Part shown: positions 26,590 through 35,446 of the stretch, one piece after another
How the letters are laid out: every line of letters starts with the position of its first letter
How positions within the stretch are numbered: the stretch's first letter is position 1
NCBI RefSeq assembly: GCF_029277305.1
Contig: NZ_CP119526.1
Reading direction: 5' to 3' (one strand)
DNA length: 64,000 bases
Source: Guptibacillus hwajinpoensis
Lineage (GTDB): Bacteria > Bacillota > Bacilli > Bacillales > Guptibacillaceae
Program-made: the position numbers and the translations under genes
The notes under the pieces: model-generated
The model's input: the letters and a program-made list of their open reading frames with translations, nothing else
Told to the model about the DNA's origin: nothing
Databases searched by the model: none

Positions 26590-27606
26590 ATGAAAGAAAA
26601 TTTTTGGCATGAGCTACCACGACCATTCTTTGTTTTGGCTCCAATGGAAGCCGTGACAGATGTCGTATTTCGTCATGTTGTAAGCGAGGCAGCGAGACCA
26701 GACGTATTCTTTACAGAGTTTACGAACACCGAAAGCTTCTGCCATCCAAACGGAAAAGAAAGTGTAAAGGGGCGTCTGACGTTCACGGAAGATGAACAGC
26801 CGATCGTCGCTCATATTTGGGGAGACAAGCCGGAATACTTTAGGGAAATGAGTATCGGAATGGCCGAAATGGGCTATCGCGGTGTAGATATTAACATGGG
26901 CTGTCCTGTGCATAACGTTGCAGCGAAAGGGAAAGGATGCGGGTTAATCCGTCGTCCGGATGTTGCTGCAGAAATCATTCAGGCTGCCAAAGCTGGAGGA
27001 TTGCCAGTAAGTGTGAAAACACGCCTTGGTTATACAGAAGTTGACGAATGGCGCCACTGGCTAAAGCACCTTCTTGAACAGGATATTGTAAATCTTTCTA
27101 TCCACCTTCGTACGAAGAAGGAAATGAGTGAAGTTGATGCTCACTGGGAGCTTATTCCTGAGATCAAGAAACTTCGTGATGAAATTGCCCCTAATACGCT
27201 TCTGACGATTAATGGGGATATTCCAGATCGTCAGAAGGGACTTGAACTTGTAGAAAAGTATGGCGTCGATGGCGTTATGATTGGACGGGGAATTTTCCAT
27301 AATCCATTCGCTTTCGAAACAGAGAAGAAAGAGCATACAAGTGAAGAACTGCTTGATCTCCTTCGACTGCATCTTGATCTTCATGATAAGTATTCGACAG
27401 AACTGGAGCCTCGTTCATTCAAACCGCTTCGCCGCTTCTTCAAGATCTATGTGCGCGAATTTAGAGGTGCAGGTGAGTTGAGAAATCTGTTGATGAGTAC
27501 AGAATCCACTGATGATGTACGTGCTCTGCTTGATGAGTATACTGGTGGGAATCTCGGAGAGAGTTCTCGTGATTCAGTAGAAAGTATGAGCGGTGTCGAA
27601 AGCTAG
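26590..27606 (+). CDS. tRNA-dihydrouridine synthase (Dus)
   Basis: 338 aa TIM-barrel flavoenzyme that reduces uridine to dihydrouridine in tRNA. Opens FVLAPMEAVTDVVFR (FMN-binding start of Dus). The motif INMGCPVHNVAAKGKGCGLI has the presumed catalytic Cys105. VSVKTRLGY and GVDGVMIGRGIFHNPF (phosphate-binding end) are present, followed by the helical C-terminal domain. Length fits the family. It stands alone between terminators. The last 20 residues are Ser-rich and probably disordered. Confidence 0.93.
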   Translation: MKENFWHELPRPFFVLAPMEAVTDVVFRHVVSEAARPDVFFTEFTNTESFCHPNGKESVKGRLTFTEDEQPIVAHIWGDKPEYFREMSIGMAEMGYRGVDINMGCPVHNVAAKGKGCGLIRRPDVAAEIIQAAKAGGLPVSVKTRLGYTEVDEWRHWLKHLLEQDIVNLSIHLRTKKEMSEVDAHWELIPEIKKLRDEIAPNTLLTINGDIPDRQKGLELVEKYGVDGVMIGRGIFHNPFAFETEKKEHTSEELLDLLRLHLDLHDKYSTELEPRSFKPLRRFFKIYVREFRGAGELRNLLMSTESTDDVRALLDEYTGGNLGESSRDSVESMSGVES

Positions 27607-27632
27607 TTTCAACATACAATAGGACGTTAAAT

Positions 27633-27670
27633 AAAATCAGTTAGGCATATTTATGTCTAACTGATTTTTA
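27633..27670 (+). terminator. Rho-independent terminator
   Basis: AAAATCAGTTAG / CTAACTGATTTTT with an inner CAT/ATG pair. It ends the dus gene. Confidence 0.88.
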
Positions 27671-27848
27671 TATCAAGAGCAATTAATAAGCTAGCTCAAA
27701 TACTGCTCCATTGGTAATCTTTTATGAGTCAGATACGATTGATCTTAAAGAAATGAAGTTATGTTCCTCTGGTTATCACTTTATTTAGCAAATGTAGTTG
27801 TGTAGAATCGCCATTAGAAAGAAGTTAAACGTATCGCAGGGGGCATTC

Positions 27849-28559
27849 ATGATTTCAGAAGTAAAAGGAAATGCATTACATATTTTAAAAGGTAATTGGA
27901 TGAAAGTAGTGAGCTTAGTTTTCATTACTTATCTACTGATCTCTCTAGCTGGAGCAGATTATTCTACTTTGTCATTTAATAGAGGAGGATTAAATTTTAG
28001 TCCACTTACCTTTACAAGTTCGCTAAATATCGTCGGTATCATTCTTGGGTCACTTATAGGGAGTATCCTTTTCTTTGCTTTAGTGGATCTGATTCATAGT
28101 ATTAAACACCATAAAGACAAGAAGTATCTTACATCCTTTTTATATGGATTTAGACATAGAACGCTTATTATTAAAGGTTTTATCATCTTAGTCGTAAATC
28201 GGGTTTTACAACTGGTTGTCGCTATATGTACAGGTGGCGCACTCTTTAACTTACTGTTGGTGAACACCCCTTTAAGGGCAGGGGTATTATTATTAATCGC
28301 CTTGATGGCTGGTTGGTTGTACTTAGGGATATCCCAATGTATGTATATCTTTTATGACGATCCCAAAGAAAATTTGATAAAGTGCATTTCTTCTAGCATT
28401 AGATTGATGAAGGGGAGGAAGCTCCAACTATTAGGTTTGTACATCAGTTTCATCGGATGGTTTTTACTAGGTTTACTAGCATTTATCGTAGGAATTTTGT
28501 GGAGCATTGCTTATTTTAAAGTTTCTAGGTTTGAATTCTATGAATCAATAAAAGAATAA
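27849..28559 (+). CDS. DUF975 family membrane protein
   Basis: 236 aa. Starts SEVKGNALHILKGNWMKVVS, the typical DUF975 opening with a conserved G-N-W. Five or six membrane helices follow, with the mid-protein motif ISQCMYIFYDDP and the C-terminal FKVSRFEFYESIKE. ATG 27849 follows CAGGGGG; the upstream in-frame start at 27798 lacks a ribosome site. Function of the family is unknown. Single-gene unit with a terminator after it. Confidence 0.85.
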   Translation: MISEVKGNALHILKGNWMKVVSLVFITYLLISLAGADYSTLSFNRGGLNFSPLTFTSSLNIVGIILGSLIGSILFFALVDLIHSIKHHKDKKYLTSFLYGFRHRTLIIKGFIILVVNRVLQLVVAICTGGALFNLLLVNTPLRAGVLLLIALMAGWLYLGISQCMYIFYDDPKENLIKCISSSIRLMKGRKLQLLGLYISFIGWFLLGLLAFIVGILWSIAYFKVSRFEFYESIKE

Positions 28560-28569
28560 TTTTTTTAAC

Positions 28570-28612
28570 AAGGGAGCGTTGATCTCAAAAGGATGAACGG
28601 CTCCCTTTTTTA
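28570..28612 (+). terminator. Rho-independent terminator
   Basis: AAGGGAGC-GTT pairs with AAC-GGCTCCCTT, then TTTTTT. Confidence 0.85.
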
Positions 28613-28727
28613 TTTGATAGAATACATTGAGTTATTCATAACGATTTGGAATAATTGGTATCATAAGGATTGGAAAAATCAAGAATAAGTGGTCTTACAT
28701 TTTATACTAATTTGGGAGGTCGCGCAT

Positions 28728-29309
28728 ATGAAAAAAATATTGGTTTTTGTTACAGATGGTTTTGCTGATTGGGAAGCAAGTTATGTAACTGCTGAATTAA
28801 ATAAACCAGGAACGGGTTATCACGTTCAGACGATTGCGATTGATAAGGAAGCTAAAACCTCAATGGGTGGTTTAACAGTCCTGCCGGATTATAGCTTACA
28901 AGACTTCTCTCCTCAAATGGATTTAGCAATGTTAATCATTCCGGGTGGAACAGGATGGAGAGAAGAAAAAAATCATCAGGTTAAGAGTCTCGTGGATTAT
29001 TGTTTTGAAAGAAGTATTCCAGTAGCAGCCATTTGTGATGCAACGACTTTTCTTGGAGAATACGGATATCTTGATCATCATAACCATACAGGTAACTCAT
29101 TGGCTTACCTAAAAGAAGGCGCACCAAATTACCGAGGTGACGAAAAATACATAGACGAACAATCTACTAGTGATGGTAATTTAATTACGGCTAATGGAAG
29201 TGCAGCATTGGAATTTTCGAGAGATATTCTAAGTAAATTGAATGTCTTACAAGGTGAAAATCTAAAAGAGTGGTACGATTTATTTAAAAATGGTTTTATT
29301 AAAAGATAA
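28728..29309 (+). CDS. DJ-1/PfpI family protein (class I amidotransferase-like)
   Basis: 193 aa. KKILVFVTDGFADWEASYV at the N-terminus with the conserved acidic residue, LAMLIIPGGTGW, and the nucleophile-elbow VAAICDATTFL with the reactive Cys. ATG 28728 follows GGGAGGT. Family members act as stress-protective glyoxalases/deglycases, amidases or proteases; the subgroup here is the one often labelled glutamine amidotransferase. Single gene. Confidence 0.87.
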   Translation: MKKILVFVTDGFADWEASYVTAELNKPGTGYHVQTIAIDKEAKTSMGGLTVLPDYSLQDFSPQMDLAMLIIPGGTGWREEKNHQVKSLVDYCFERSIPVAAICDATTFLGEYGYLDHHNHTGNSLAYLKEGAPNYRGDEKYIDEQSTSDGNLITANGSAALEFSRDILSKLNVLQGENLKEWYDLFKNGFIKR

Positions 29310-29456
29310 TATGTAAGCGTTCTAAAGTAGGCGGATTTGAACTAACTTGAACGAAAGGAGATGAACGAAATGAAGAAGACGCTGGAAATGCAGAATTAAC
29401 GTGGTGGTTACATTAGACTGACCATCATTAATTTAATAACAAGGTAGGTGGTTAGT

Positions 29457-30314
29457 TTGGCAGAAACAAAGTTGATTATCGTTGAAGGTATGTGGGGTTC
29501 AGGTAAAAGCACGACGGCTAAGTTAATTTATGATCATTTAACTAAGGCCGGCATCGACACAAGGGCTTATCTTGAGGGTGATCTAAACAACCCAGCAGAT
29601 TACGATAAAGTAGCTTGTTTTACACAGGAAGAGTATAACGAGCTAGTAGAGAAGCACATAGATTCTCTCAAATTGATTGAGGAAATTACGCAATGCAAGG
29701 GAAATTACTATTTCATAGAATATGGAAAGCTTCAACAGGAATTAACACATGAGTTACCAAATGAATTGTTTGCTGATGTGATGCACAAAGATATTTATGA
29801 TGGAAACCTTCCATTAGAACGTTACTGTGAAGTGCATTTGAATCGGTGGAATGAGTTTGTACAGGCGCACAAGAAAGAAGAGTCTGTCATAGTTTTTGAG
29901 TGTTGCTTCCTTCAGAATCCTCTTTCAGCTATGCTTGGTCGATATGACGCTTCTGAAGAAATGATTAGCAATTATGTATTGAAGTTGGCCGATCTGATCA
30001 AGCCGTTAAATCCATCACTTCTCTATTTCCATCCTGGTGATGTTCGTTCTATTTTAAACAGAGCATTCCATGAGCGATCTTCCGAATGGCGAGATGGTGT
30101 AACGCAATATTACACTCAACAAGGATATGGACGAAGTCATGGTTTAAAAGGCTTTAACGGCCTCGTTGAATTTTTAAAAGTTCGAACTGAAATCGAGTTA
30201 AACATCATAGATGACCTTTTAGTGAAGAAGACCGTAATAAGAAATGATGATTTCAATTGGGAGCGGGTTCAACAGGAAGTAATTCAATTTGTTGAGGATT
30301 CGTTTGAGGGATAA
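29457..30314 (+). CDS. P-loop NTPase, nucleoside/sugar-kinase-like
   Basis: 285 aa. Walker A VEGMWGSGKSTTAK at residues about 7-20, then a helical insert and VIVFECCFLQNP as a possible Walker B region. TTG 29457 lies five bases after AGGTGG; the in-frame GTG at 29448 has a poorer site. The layout resembles thymidylate-kinase-like and uridine-kinase-like P-loop proteins, but the substrate is not evident. A small ORF with a good ribosome site (29370-29399) lies upstream. Terminated at 30321. Confidence 0.7.
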   Translation: MAETKLIIVEGMWGSGKSTTAKLIYDHLTKAGIDTRAYLEGDLNNPADYDKVACFTQEEYNELVEKHIDSLKLIEEITQCKGNYYFIEYGKLQQELTHELPNELFADVMHKDIYDGNLPLERYCEVHLNRWNEFVQAHKKEESVIVFECCFLQNPLSAMLGRYDASEEMISNYVLKLADLIKPLNPSLLYFHPGDVRSILNRAFHERSSEWRDGVTQYYTQQGYGRSHGLKGFNGLVEFLKVRTEIELNIIDDLLVKKTVIRNDDFNWERVQQEVIQFVEDSFEG

Positions 30315-30320
30315 GTGGAA

Positions 30321-30352
30321 TGGCGGGTTTTTTCACCCGCCATTTAATTATT
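30321..30352 (+). terminator. Rho-independent terminator
   Basis: TGGCGGGT / ACCCGCCA perfect eight-base stem, loop TTTTTC, then TTTAATTATTT. Confidence 0.8.
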
Positions 30353-30374
30353 TATTCAAGACAGATTGTTAAAA

Positions 30375-30584
30375 CTATTTAAATATGAGAATAATTGCGG
30401 TAGTACCCATAACGATTAGTAAGAGAAGGCTAACAAAAAAGGTTACGATAGAAGCAACTACATATTTCCTCTTTCTAGAGTAATAAATCGCGCTGACTAA
30501 ACTTACAAGTAAAAATAGGGGACTAAGCATAAAAGCGCCAGAAAATAGAACTAGTAAAGCTATAAGCAGAAATAAGAAAGGCAT
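30375..30584 (-). CDS. Small membrane protein (69 aa)
   Basis: Two or three helices (FLFLLIALLVLFSGAFML, SPLFLLVSLVSAIYYS, ASIVTFFVSLLLLIVMGTTA) with one basic loop RKRKY. ATG 30584 has a rather distant GGAGCG. The very high Leu/Ile/Val content supports an integral membrane protein. No family recognised. Confidence 0.55.
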   Translation of the reverse strand: MPFLFLLIALLVLFSGAFMLSPLFLLVSLVSAIYYSRKRKYVVASIVTFFVSLLLLIVMGTTAIILIFK

Positions 30585-30832
30585 AAATTTAATTCGCTCC
30601 GTTTTTATAGGATTTACATTGATATTCTTTCTAGAGAGGAGTAATCCCTAGATTAGGGTATGTTTAGGTAATTCTCATATGGATAACATTCATCAGTCTT
30701 TAAAGTTATAGTTTATCATACTGAAATATATTGTTATTAATGGATAATAATTGAAACTTTAATCCGTAATTAACGTACATACTAGTATAAAACTACTTAA
30801 CTATTTTAGTTTGATAAGAAAGGAAGGGTTTG

Positions 30833-31066
30833 ATGAAACTTATTATCGGAGGATTACTTATACTGTGGGGCTTAATCATTCTTTACTTTTCTTTATTTAA
30901 GATGAAACAAGAAGATTATCGAGATAGAAGTTCGGTGGGAATAAGTGGATTTTTAGAATGGGAGCTCTTAATGAAAGTTATTAATAGGGTTCCATATGGT
31001 TTTGCAAAGAGTTTTGTATTAATCATTGGCGCTTCATTTATTGTTACAGGTGCTTTCGTTATTTAA
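30833..31066 (+). CDS. Small membrane protein (77 aa)
   Basis: Two helices: KLIIGGLLILWGLIILYFSL at the start and SFVLIIGASFIVTGAFVI at the very end, flanking a polar segment with SVGISGFLEWELLMKV. ATG 30833 follows GGAAGGG; the in-frame TTG at 30830 is too close to it. The layout resembles small Imm17-like or YczI-like two-helix proteins but I do not assign a family. Confidence 0.6.
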   Translation: MKLIIGGLLILWGLIILYFSLFKMKQEDYRDRSSVGISGFLEWELLMKVINRVPYGFAKSFVLIIGASFIVTGAFVI

Positions 31067-31096
31067 TTATGTTCAGACTCTCTAATCAGATTCAAA

Positions 31097-31285
31097 AGGT
31101 TCTTTTCTAAAAGATTGTTGCTTTTGAAACAATGATTGAAAAAACCACACTTAGGATTGGAGCGGAAGGATGGTCGACTCCTGCGGGACTAGCGGGACAG
31201 GTGAGACCCCGCAAGAGCGTAAGCGATGAGGAGGCTCACCGCCCGCCCCGCGGAAAGCGAGCATCCTGGAGCGGAAATTAACCCA
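31097..31285 (+). repeat. Family A intergenic repeat, copy 4 (forward, right end missing)
   Basis: Left end AGGTTCTTTTCTAAAAGATT, full GC-rich core, then sequence unrelated to other copies after GGAGCGGAAATTAACC. The right inverted end present in copies 1 and 5 is absent, so this copy is truncated. The core reads GGATGGTCG where others read GGATGCTCG. Confidence 0.82.
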
Positions 31286-31400
31286 CTCATATAAGGTGAG
31301 CTAGTCATTATTATTTTAATTGATTATTGGAAAAACTTACTATACACTTACTAGTAGAGATGTAAATGGAAGGGGAATTTAACTTAACATGTGGATTACC

Positions 31401-31428
31401 TTGTAATGATGAACGAATTGAATAGAAT
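31401..31428 (+). promoter_or_regulatory. Candidate promoter of the leader/APH unit
   Basis: TTGTAA (31401-31406) and TAGAAT (31423-31428) with a 16-base spacer. Transcription from here would begin about 20 bases before the 16-codon leader ORF. Assigned by consensus match only. Confidence 0.4.
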
Positions 31429-31453
31429 ACGAACCTCTAAGTAACGGGGGAGT

Positions 31454-31504
31454 ATGTCTATTTATCACTCATTAACAAGGGACGCTTGGTGTGTTAATTC
31501 CTAA
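31454..31504 (+). CDS. Probable regulatory leader peptide (16 aa)
   Basis: ATG at 31454 follows AACGGGGGAGT, a strong ribosome site. The peptide is MSIYHSLTRDAWCVNS and ends with TAA at 31502-31504. A rho-independent terminator begins six bases later, and an APH-type gene follows it. This arrangement is that of translation-controlled attenuators of antibiotic-resistance genes in Firmicutes, where a ribosome held on the leader blocks the terminator stem. The peptide itself is not one I recognise. Confidence 0.55.
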   Translation: MSIYHSLTRDAWCVNS

Positions 31505-31510
31505 GAACAC

Positions 31511-31539
31511 AAGTGGATACCTTTGTATCTGCTTTTTTT
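31511..31539 (+). terminator. Attenuator-type terminator in APH leader
   Basis: AAGTGGATAC pairs with GTATCTGCTT (ten pairs, two of them G-U) around CTTT, then TTTTT. A ribosome at the leader stop codon would reach into the 5' arm. A segment inside the leader, TATCACT (31462-31468), can pair with AGTGGATA (one bulge) as an alternative structure. Confidence 0.75.
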
Positions 31540-31615
31540 GTGTAAAAAAACTTACATCTCTATTAGACACATCTTAGTATCCCAAGATTTTCTACTAATG
31601 GAAGGGGATTTATAG

Positions 31616-32407
31616 ATGTCAAACAACGATAAAGAAGAATTGCTAACAGGTGGGAATGTCTCGAATGTATACCGTTCAGGAAATACGGTTCGACGAGAAC
31701 TGAAGCCAGAAAGTATCAAAATACATGAGTTATTAAAGCATTTGGAGCACAAAGGGTACGATCATGCACCTAGGTTTTTAGGTATAGATGAAAAAGGTAG
31801 AGAGGTTCTATCATACATTGACGGAGAAGCTGGTAATTATCCGTTAAAAGAATACATGTGGTCTACTGATGGCTTAAAGGAAATCGCAAGAATGCTGCGT
31901 CTTTATCATGATGCTGTGAGCGACTTTCCGATGGATAACATTGAGCCACTTGATCATACACCAGAACCTTATGAAGTGATGTGCCATAATGATTTTGCGG
32001 TGTATAACATTATTTATGATCATCAAAAACCAGTCGGGATTATTGATTTTGATGTTGCTGCTCCTGGGCCAAGACTTTGGGATATTGCCTATACGCTTTA
32101 TACATGCGTACCGTTAAGTAGACTTTACCATACTGAAACAGGTGAAGCCGTTTATTATGAGTCATCGCGGGATGCCGACCGTATTAGACAAAGAGTGAAG
32201 TTGTTCTTTGAATCGTACGGTGTTGAAGGAATGGAAGAAGGTTATGTTGAGATGGTATTGCTACGGTTAGAAGGATTGTGTAAATACATGGTAAGAAAAG
32301 CCGGGGAAGGCGACGGTGCTTTCCAAAAAATGATTGATGAAGGGCATTATGAGCATTATCAAAACGAGATTCGATTTATTCGTAAGCATGGAGAAGAGTG
32401 GTTGTAA
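31616..32407 (+). CDS. APH-type phosphotransferase
   Basis: 263 aa, kinase-like fold of aminoglycoside/choline phosphotransferases. The N-lobe is short (VSNVYRSGNTVRRELKP with the putative ATP Lys/Arg region). The catalytic loop is VMCHNDFAVYNIIYD (H-N-D and Asn) and the metal-binding Asp is in GIIDFDVAAPGPRLWD. ATG follows AAGGGGATTT. Members phosphorylate aminoglycosides, macrolides, choline or other hydroxyl compounds. The leader/attenuator upstream makes an antibiotic-type substrate attractive but this is inference. Terminator at 32431. Confidence 0.82.
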   Translation: MSNNDKEELLTGGNVSNVYRSGNTVRRELKPESIKIHELLKHLEHKGYDHAPRFLGIDEKGREVLSYIDGEAGNYPLKEYMWSTDGLKEIARMLRLYHDAVSDFPMDNIEPLDHTPEPYEVMCHNDFAVYNIIYDHQKPVGIIDFDVAAPGPRLWDIAYTLYTCVPLSRLYHTETGEAVYYESSRDADRIRQRVKLFFESYGVEGMEEGYVEMVLLRLEGLCKYMVRKAGEGDGAFQKMIDEGHYEHYQNEIRFIRKHGEEWL

Positions 32408-32430
32408 GGGAACGTTTATGTATGGCTAGT

Positions 32431-32475
32431 TAGGCACATCTTAATCCAAATGGATTAAGGTGTGCCTTACTTTTA
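32431..32475 (+). terminator. Rho-independent terminator
   Basis: TAGGCACATCTTAATCC / GGATTAAGGTGTGCCTTA with one G-U pair, loop AAAT, then ACTTTTAG. Confidence 0.8.
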
Positions 32476-32671
32476 GATGGATGTACTGATATCCTAATAA
32501 GGTTAAGAAGAAAGTTTTAGAGTTATCGTCAATGATGGTAGGAAAGAGGTACCTTCATCAAGAAGGAAGATAATGGGGGAACTTTGCCTTTGTTTCATAG
32601 ACTCCAAGAATCGCACACGTTATGTTTTATACTGCTTTACTCAAGCATGGCATTTCAAAAGGAGAGATCGA

Positions 32672-33898
32672 ATGAAACATTTTGCGGTTTTTCGTACACC
32701 TCAAACGATTCTCTATGGTAGAGAGTCGTTTAGACAAATTGGTGAAGAAGCAGCTCTTCGCGGTCAGAAAGCCCTTATTGTTAGTGATCAGGTGATGACG
32801 AGTCTTGGATATGTGAAAGAGTGCCAGGAGTTTCTAGAGCAAAAAGGAGTAGTAAGTGAGGTTTACACCGGTGTTGAATCAGAACCAAAGGATGACTATG
32901 TGTCGGAAGGCCTTGTTCTTTTTCAAAACACGAACTGTGACATTGTGATTTCACTTGGTGGAGGAAGCTGTATTGATACGGCGAAAGCGATAGCGGTTCT
33001 TGCGACGAATGGGGGTTACATAGGGGACTACCGAGGTAATAGAACAATTGCTGAGAAGGATCCGATTCCGCATCTCGCCATTCCAACAACAGCTGGAACC
33101 GGCTCAGAAGCAACGGACGTTACGGTTATTACAAATACAACGACTGATGTGAAAATGATGATCAAGCAGCCGGCCTTCATGCCAGTGGTTGCGATCGTTG
33201 ACCCGCTATTATCCATTTCATCTCCAAAGCAAGTTACGGCAGCGACAGGGATTGATGCACTGAGTCACGCAGTTGAAGCTTATTTATCAAAACGAGCTCA
33301 TCCGATGACAGATGCGATGGCACTGTCTGCAATGAAGCTTATTATCAATAATATTAGAAGCGCTTACAGCGATGGAGAGAATCTCGATGCAAGAGAAAGT
33401 ATGAGTTTGGGAGCCCTCCAGGCGGGAATGGCATTTACAAATGCTTCCGTTTGTCTTGTGCACGGGATGTCGCGGCCGATCGGTGCGCTCTTTCATGTGC
33501 CACACGGGTTTTCAAACGCGATGCTGCTTCCGGCTGTTCTCGAATACAGCATGGAATCCTGTACGGGTCGTCTTGCTGAAGTTGGCCGACTGTTCCAGCC
33601 TGAAACAGATGCTTTATTATCAAATGAAGAAGCCGCAGAACTGGCAGTAGCTTCCGTAAAGAATCTCTGCGCATCACTAGAGATTCCCAATTTGAAAGAA
33701 TGGGGCATTACCGAGCAGGTTTACCAAAGCGCTATTAGTAAAATGGCAGCAGATGCTTTAGACAGCGGGAGCCCAGCAAATAACCCACGCTTACCAACGC
33801 AAGCGGAGTTAGAAGAACTGTATCAGATTTGTTATGACTATCAGTTTACGAGTCCAGAAAGAGTTCAATCTTACGCGCAACAGGAAGGGGAAATTTAA
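32672..33898 (+). CDS. Iron-containing alcohol dehydrogenase
   Basis: 408 aa. NAD-binding ISLGGGSCIDTAKA, then AIPTTAGTGSEATD. The metal-site motifs GIDALSHAVEAYLSKRAHP and HGMSRPIGALFHVPHG supply the Asp and three His ligands of group III dehydrogenases. ATG 32672 follows GGAGAGATCGA; the long upstream extension is not family-like. It is separated from mmsA by a single base, so the two are one operon. The pair would interconvert an alcohol and aldehyde (for example 3-hydroxypropionate and malonate semialdehyde) and feed the semialdehyde dehydrogenase; that pathway is inferred. Confidence 0.93.
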   Translation: MKHFAVFRTPQTILYGRESFRQIGEEAALRGQKALIVSDQVMTSLGYVKECQEFLEQKGVVSEVYTGVESEPKDDYVSEGLVLFQNTNCDIVISLGGGSCIDTAKAIAVLATNGGYIGDYRGNRTIAEKDPIPHLAIPTTAGTGSEATDVTVITNTTTDVKMMIKQPAFMPVVAIVDPLLSISSPKQVTAATGIDALSHAVEAYLSKRAHPMTDAMALSAMKLIINNIRSAYSDGENLDARESMSLGALQAGMAFTNASVCLVHGMSRPIGALFHVPHGFSNAMLLPAVLEYSMESCTGRLAEVGRLFQPETDALLSNEEAAELAVASVKNLCASLEIPNLKEWGITEQVYQSAISKMAADALDSGSPANNPRLPTQAELEELYQICYDYQFTSPERVQSYAQQEGEI

Positions 33899-33899
33899 C

Positions 33900-35357
33900 A
33901 TGACAACGACTGCAACGAACGTGCTACAGAATTATATCAATGGCAAATGGGTAGATGCCAAAACCGAGCAGTTCCAATCTGTCCCGAACCCAGCAACAGG
34001 AGAAGAGCTTGCGCAGGTTCCGATTTCAACGCGAGAAGATCTTGATGAAGCGGTGAAAGTAGCTAAGGCTACGTTCAAAACATGGAGTAAAACACCTGTC
34101 CCGAAACGCGCACGTATTCTTTTTAAATACCAGCAGCTACTCGTAGACAACTGGGACGAGCTTGCGAAACTGTTAACGCAGGAGAATGGGAAAAGCTTTA
34201 AAGAAGCGCAGGGAGAAGTACAGCGCGGCATTGAGTGCGTGGAGTTCGCTGCTGGTGCACCGTCGTTAATGATGGGCAAACAGCTCCCGGATATTGCGAC
34301 GAATCTTGAATCTGGCATGTACCGCTATCCAGTCGGCGTCGTTGGAGGGATTACACCATTTAACTTCCCAATGATGGTACCTTGCTGGATGTTCCCACTT
34401 GCCATCGCAATGGGGAATACGTTCGTGTTAAAACCGTCTGAACGAACGCCGTTACTCGCGAACCGATTAGCTGAGCTTTTTAAAGAGGCGGGACTCCCTG
34501 ATGGCGTACTGAACATCATTCATGGTGCGCATGATGTGGTGAACGGTCTATTAGAACATAAAGATGTACCTGCGATCTCGTTTGTTGGCTCACAACCTGT
34601 TGCAGAATACGTCTACAAAACAGGTGCAGCGAATGGCAAACGCGTCCAAGCGCTAGCCGGAGCGAAGAACCATTCGATCGTCATGGCGGATGCTGACCTT
34701 GATGCTGCTGTTAAAGAAATTATTGCAGCTTCCTACGGATCTGCAGGCGAACGGTGTATGGCTTGTTCCGTAGTAGTAGCGGTAGATGATGTTGTTGAAC
34801 CACTTCTTCAAAAGCTAAACGAAAAAGCCGATGAAATCAAAATTGGAAACGGGCTTGATGAAGATGTGTTCTTAGGACCTGTTATCCGTAAAGAACACAA
34901 AGAACGAACGGAGAACTATATTCGTAAAGGGCAGGAAGAAGGCGCGACGCTCGTTCGTGATGGGCGTAATGATGAAGCTTACAACGATGAAGGCTACTTT
35001 ATTGGACCAACCATTTTTGATCACGTGAATTCTTCCATGCAAATCTGGAAAGACGAGATCTTCGCACCAGTTCTTTCGATTGTACGAGTGAAGAACCTAG
35101 AAGAAGCAATCGAGCTAACAAATGAATCTGACTTTGGTAATGGCGCATGCCTTTTCACTCAAAGTGGAAGCAACGTTCGTTACTTTAGAGAAAACATTGA
35201 AGTTGGCATGCTTGGTGTGAATATTGGTGTACCCGCACCAATGGCGTTCTTCCCGTTCTCAGGTTGGAAGAATTCGTTCTACGGTGATCTTCATGCGAAT
35301 GGATCAGATGGCGTAGAATTCTATACGAGAAGGAAGATGTTGACGGCAAGATGGTAA
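33900..35357 (+). CDS. mmsA: Methylmalonate-semialdehyde dehydrogenase (CoA-acylating)
   Basis: 485 aa, the normal length for MmsA/IolA. ITPFNFPMMVPCWMFPLA, FVGSQPVAEYVY and GAKNHSIVMADADLDAA (all typical of the MmsA branch of aldehyde dehydrogenases) and the catalytic Cys286 in GERCMACSV. It converts malonate or methylmalonate semialdehyde to acetyl- or propionyl-CoA with NAD and CoA. ATG 33900 follows GGAAGGGGAA, which lies inside the end of the preceding dehydrogenase gene. No myo-inositol or valine genes are adjacent. A terminator follows at 35385. Confidence 0.93.
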   Translation: MTTTATNVLQNYINGKWVDAKTEQFQSVPNPATGEELAQVPISTREDLDEAVKVAKATFKTWSKTPVPKRARILFKYQQLLVDNWDELAKLLTQENGKSFKEAQGEVQRGIECVEFAAGAPSLMMGKQLPDIATNLESGMYRYPVGVVGGITPFNFPMMVPCWMFPLAIAMGNTFVLKPSERTPLLANRLAELFKEAGLPDGVLNIIHGAHDVVNGLLEHKDVPAISFVGSQPVAEYVYKTGAANGKRVQALAGAKNHSIVMADADLDAAVKEIIAASYGSAGERCMACSVVVAVDDVVEPLLQKLNEKADEIKIGNGLDEDVFLGPVIRKEHKERTENYIRKGQEEGATLVRDGRNDEAYNDEGYFIGPTIFDHVNSSMQIWKDEIFAPVLSIVRVKNLEEAIELTNESDFGNGACLFTQSGSNVRYFRENIEVGMLGVNIGVPAPMAFFPFSGWKNSFYGDLHANGSDGVEFYTRRKMLTARW

Positions 35358-35384
35358 ATCAGTAAAAAAAAGATAATTGATGGA

Positions 35385-35420
35385 AAGGTGTAGAGGGGGA
35401 GCGACTTCTCTACCCTTTTT
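35385..35420 (+). terminator. Rho-independent terminator
   Basis: GGTGTAGAG / CTCTACCC arms around a GGGGAGCGACTT loop, followed by TTTTTATG. Confidence 0.65.
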
Positions 35421-35446
35421 ATGTGAAAAACGATCGCTTTACCAAA

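Noticed and set aside
29361..29399. Mini-ORF with AAAGGAG site before the P-loop kinase-like gene
   Set aside because: Only 9-12 codons and no terminator or alternative fold follows, so a leader role is not supported.
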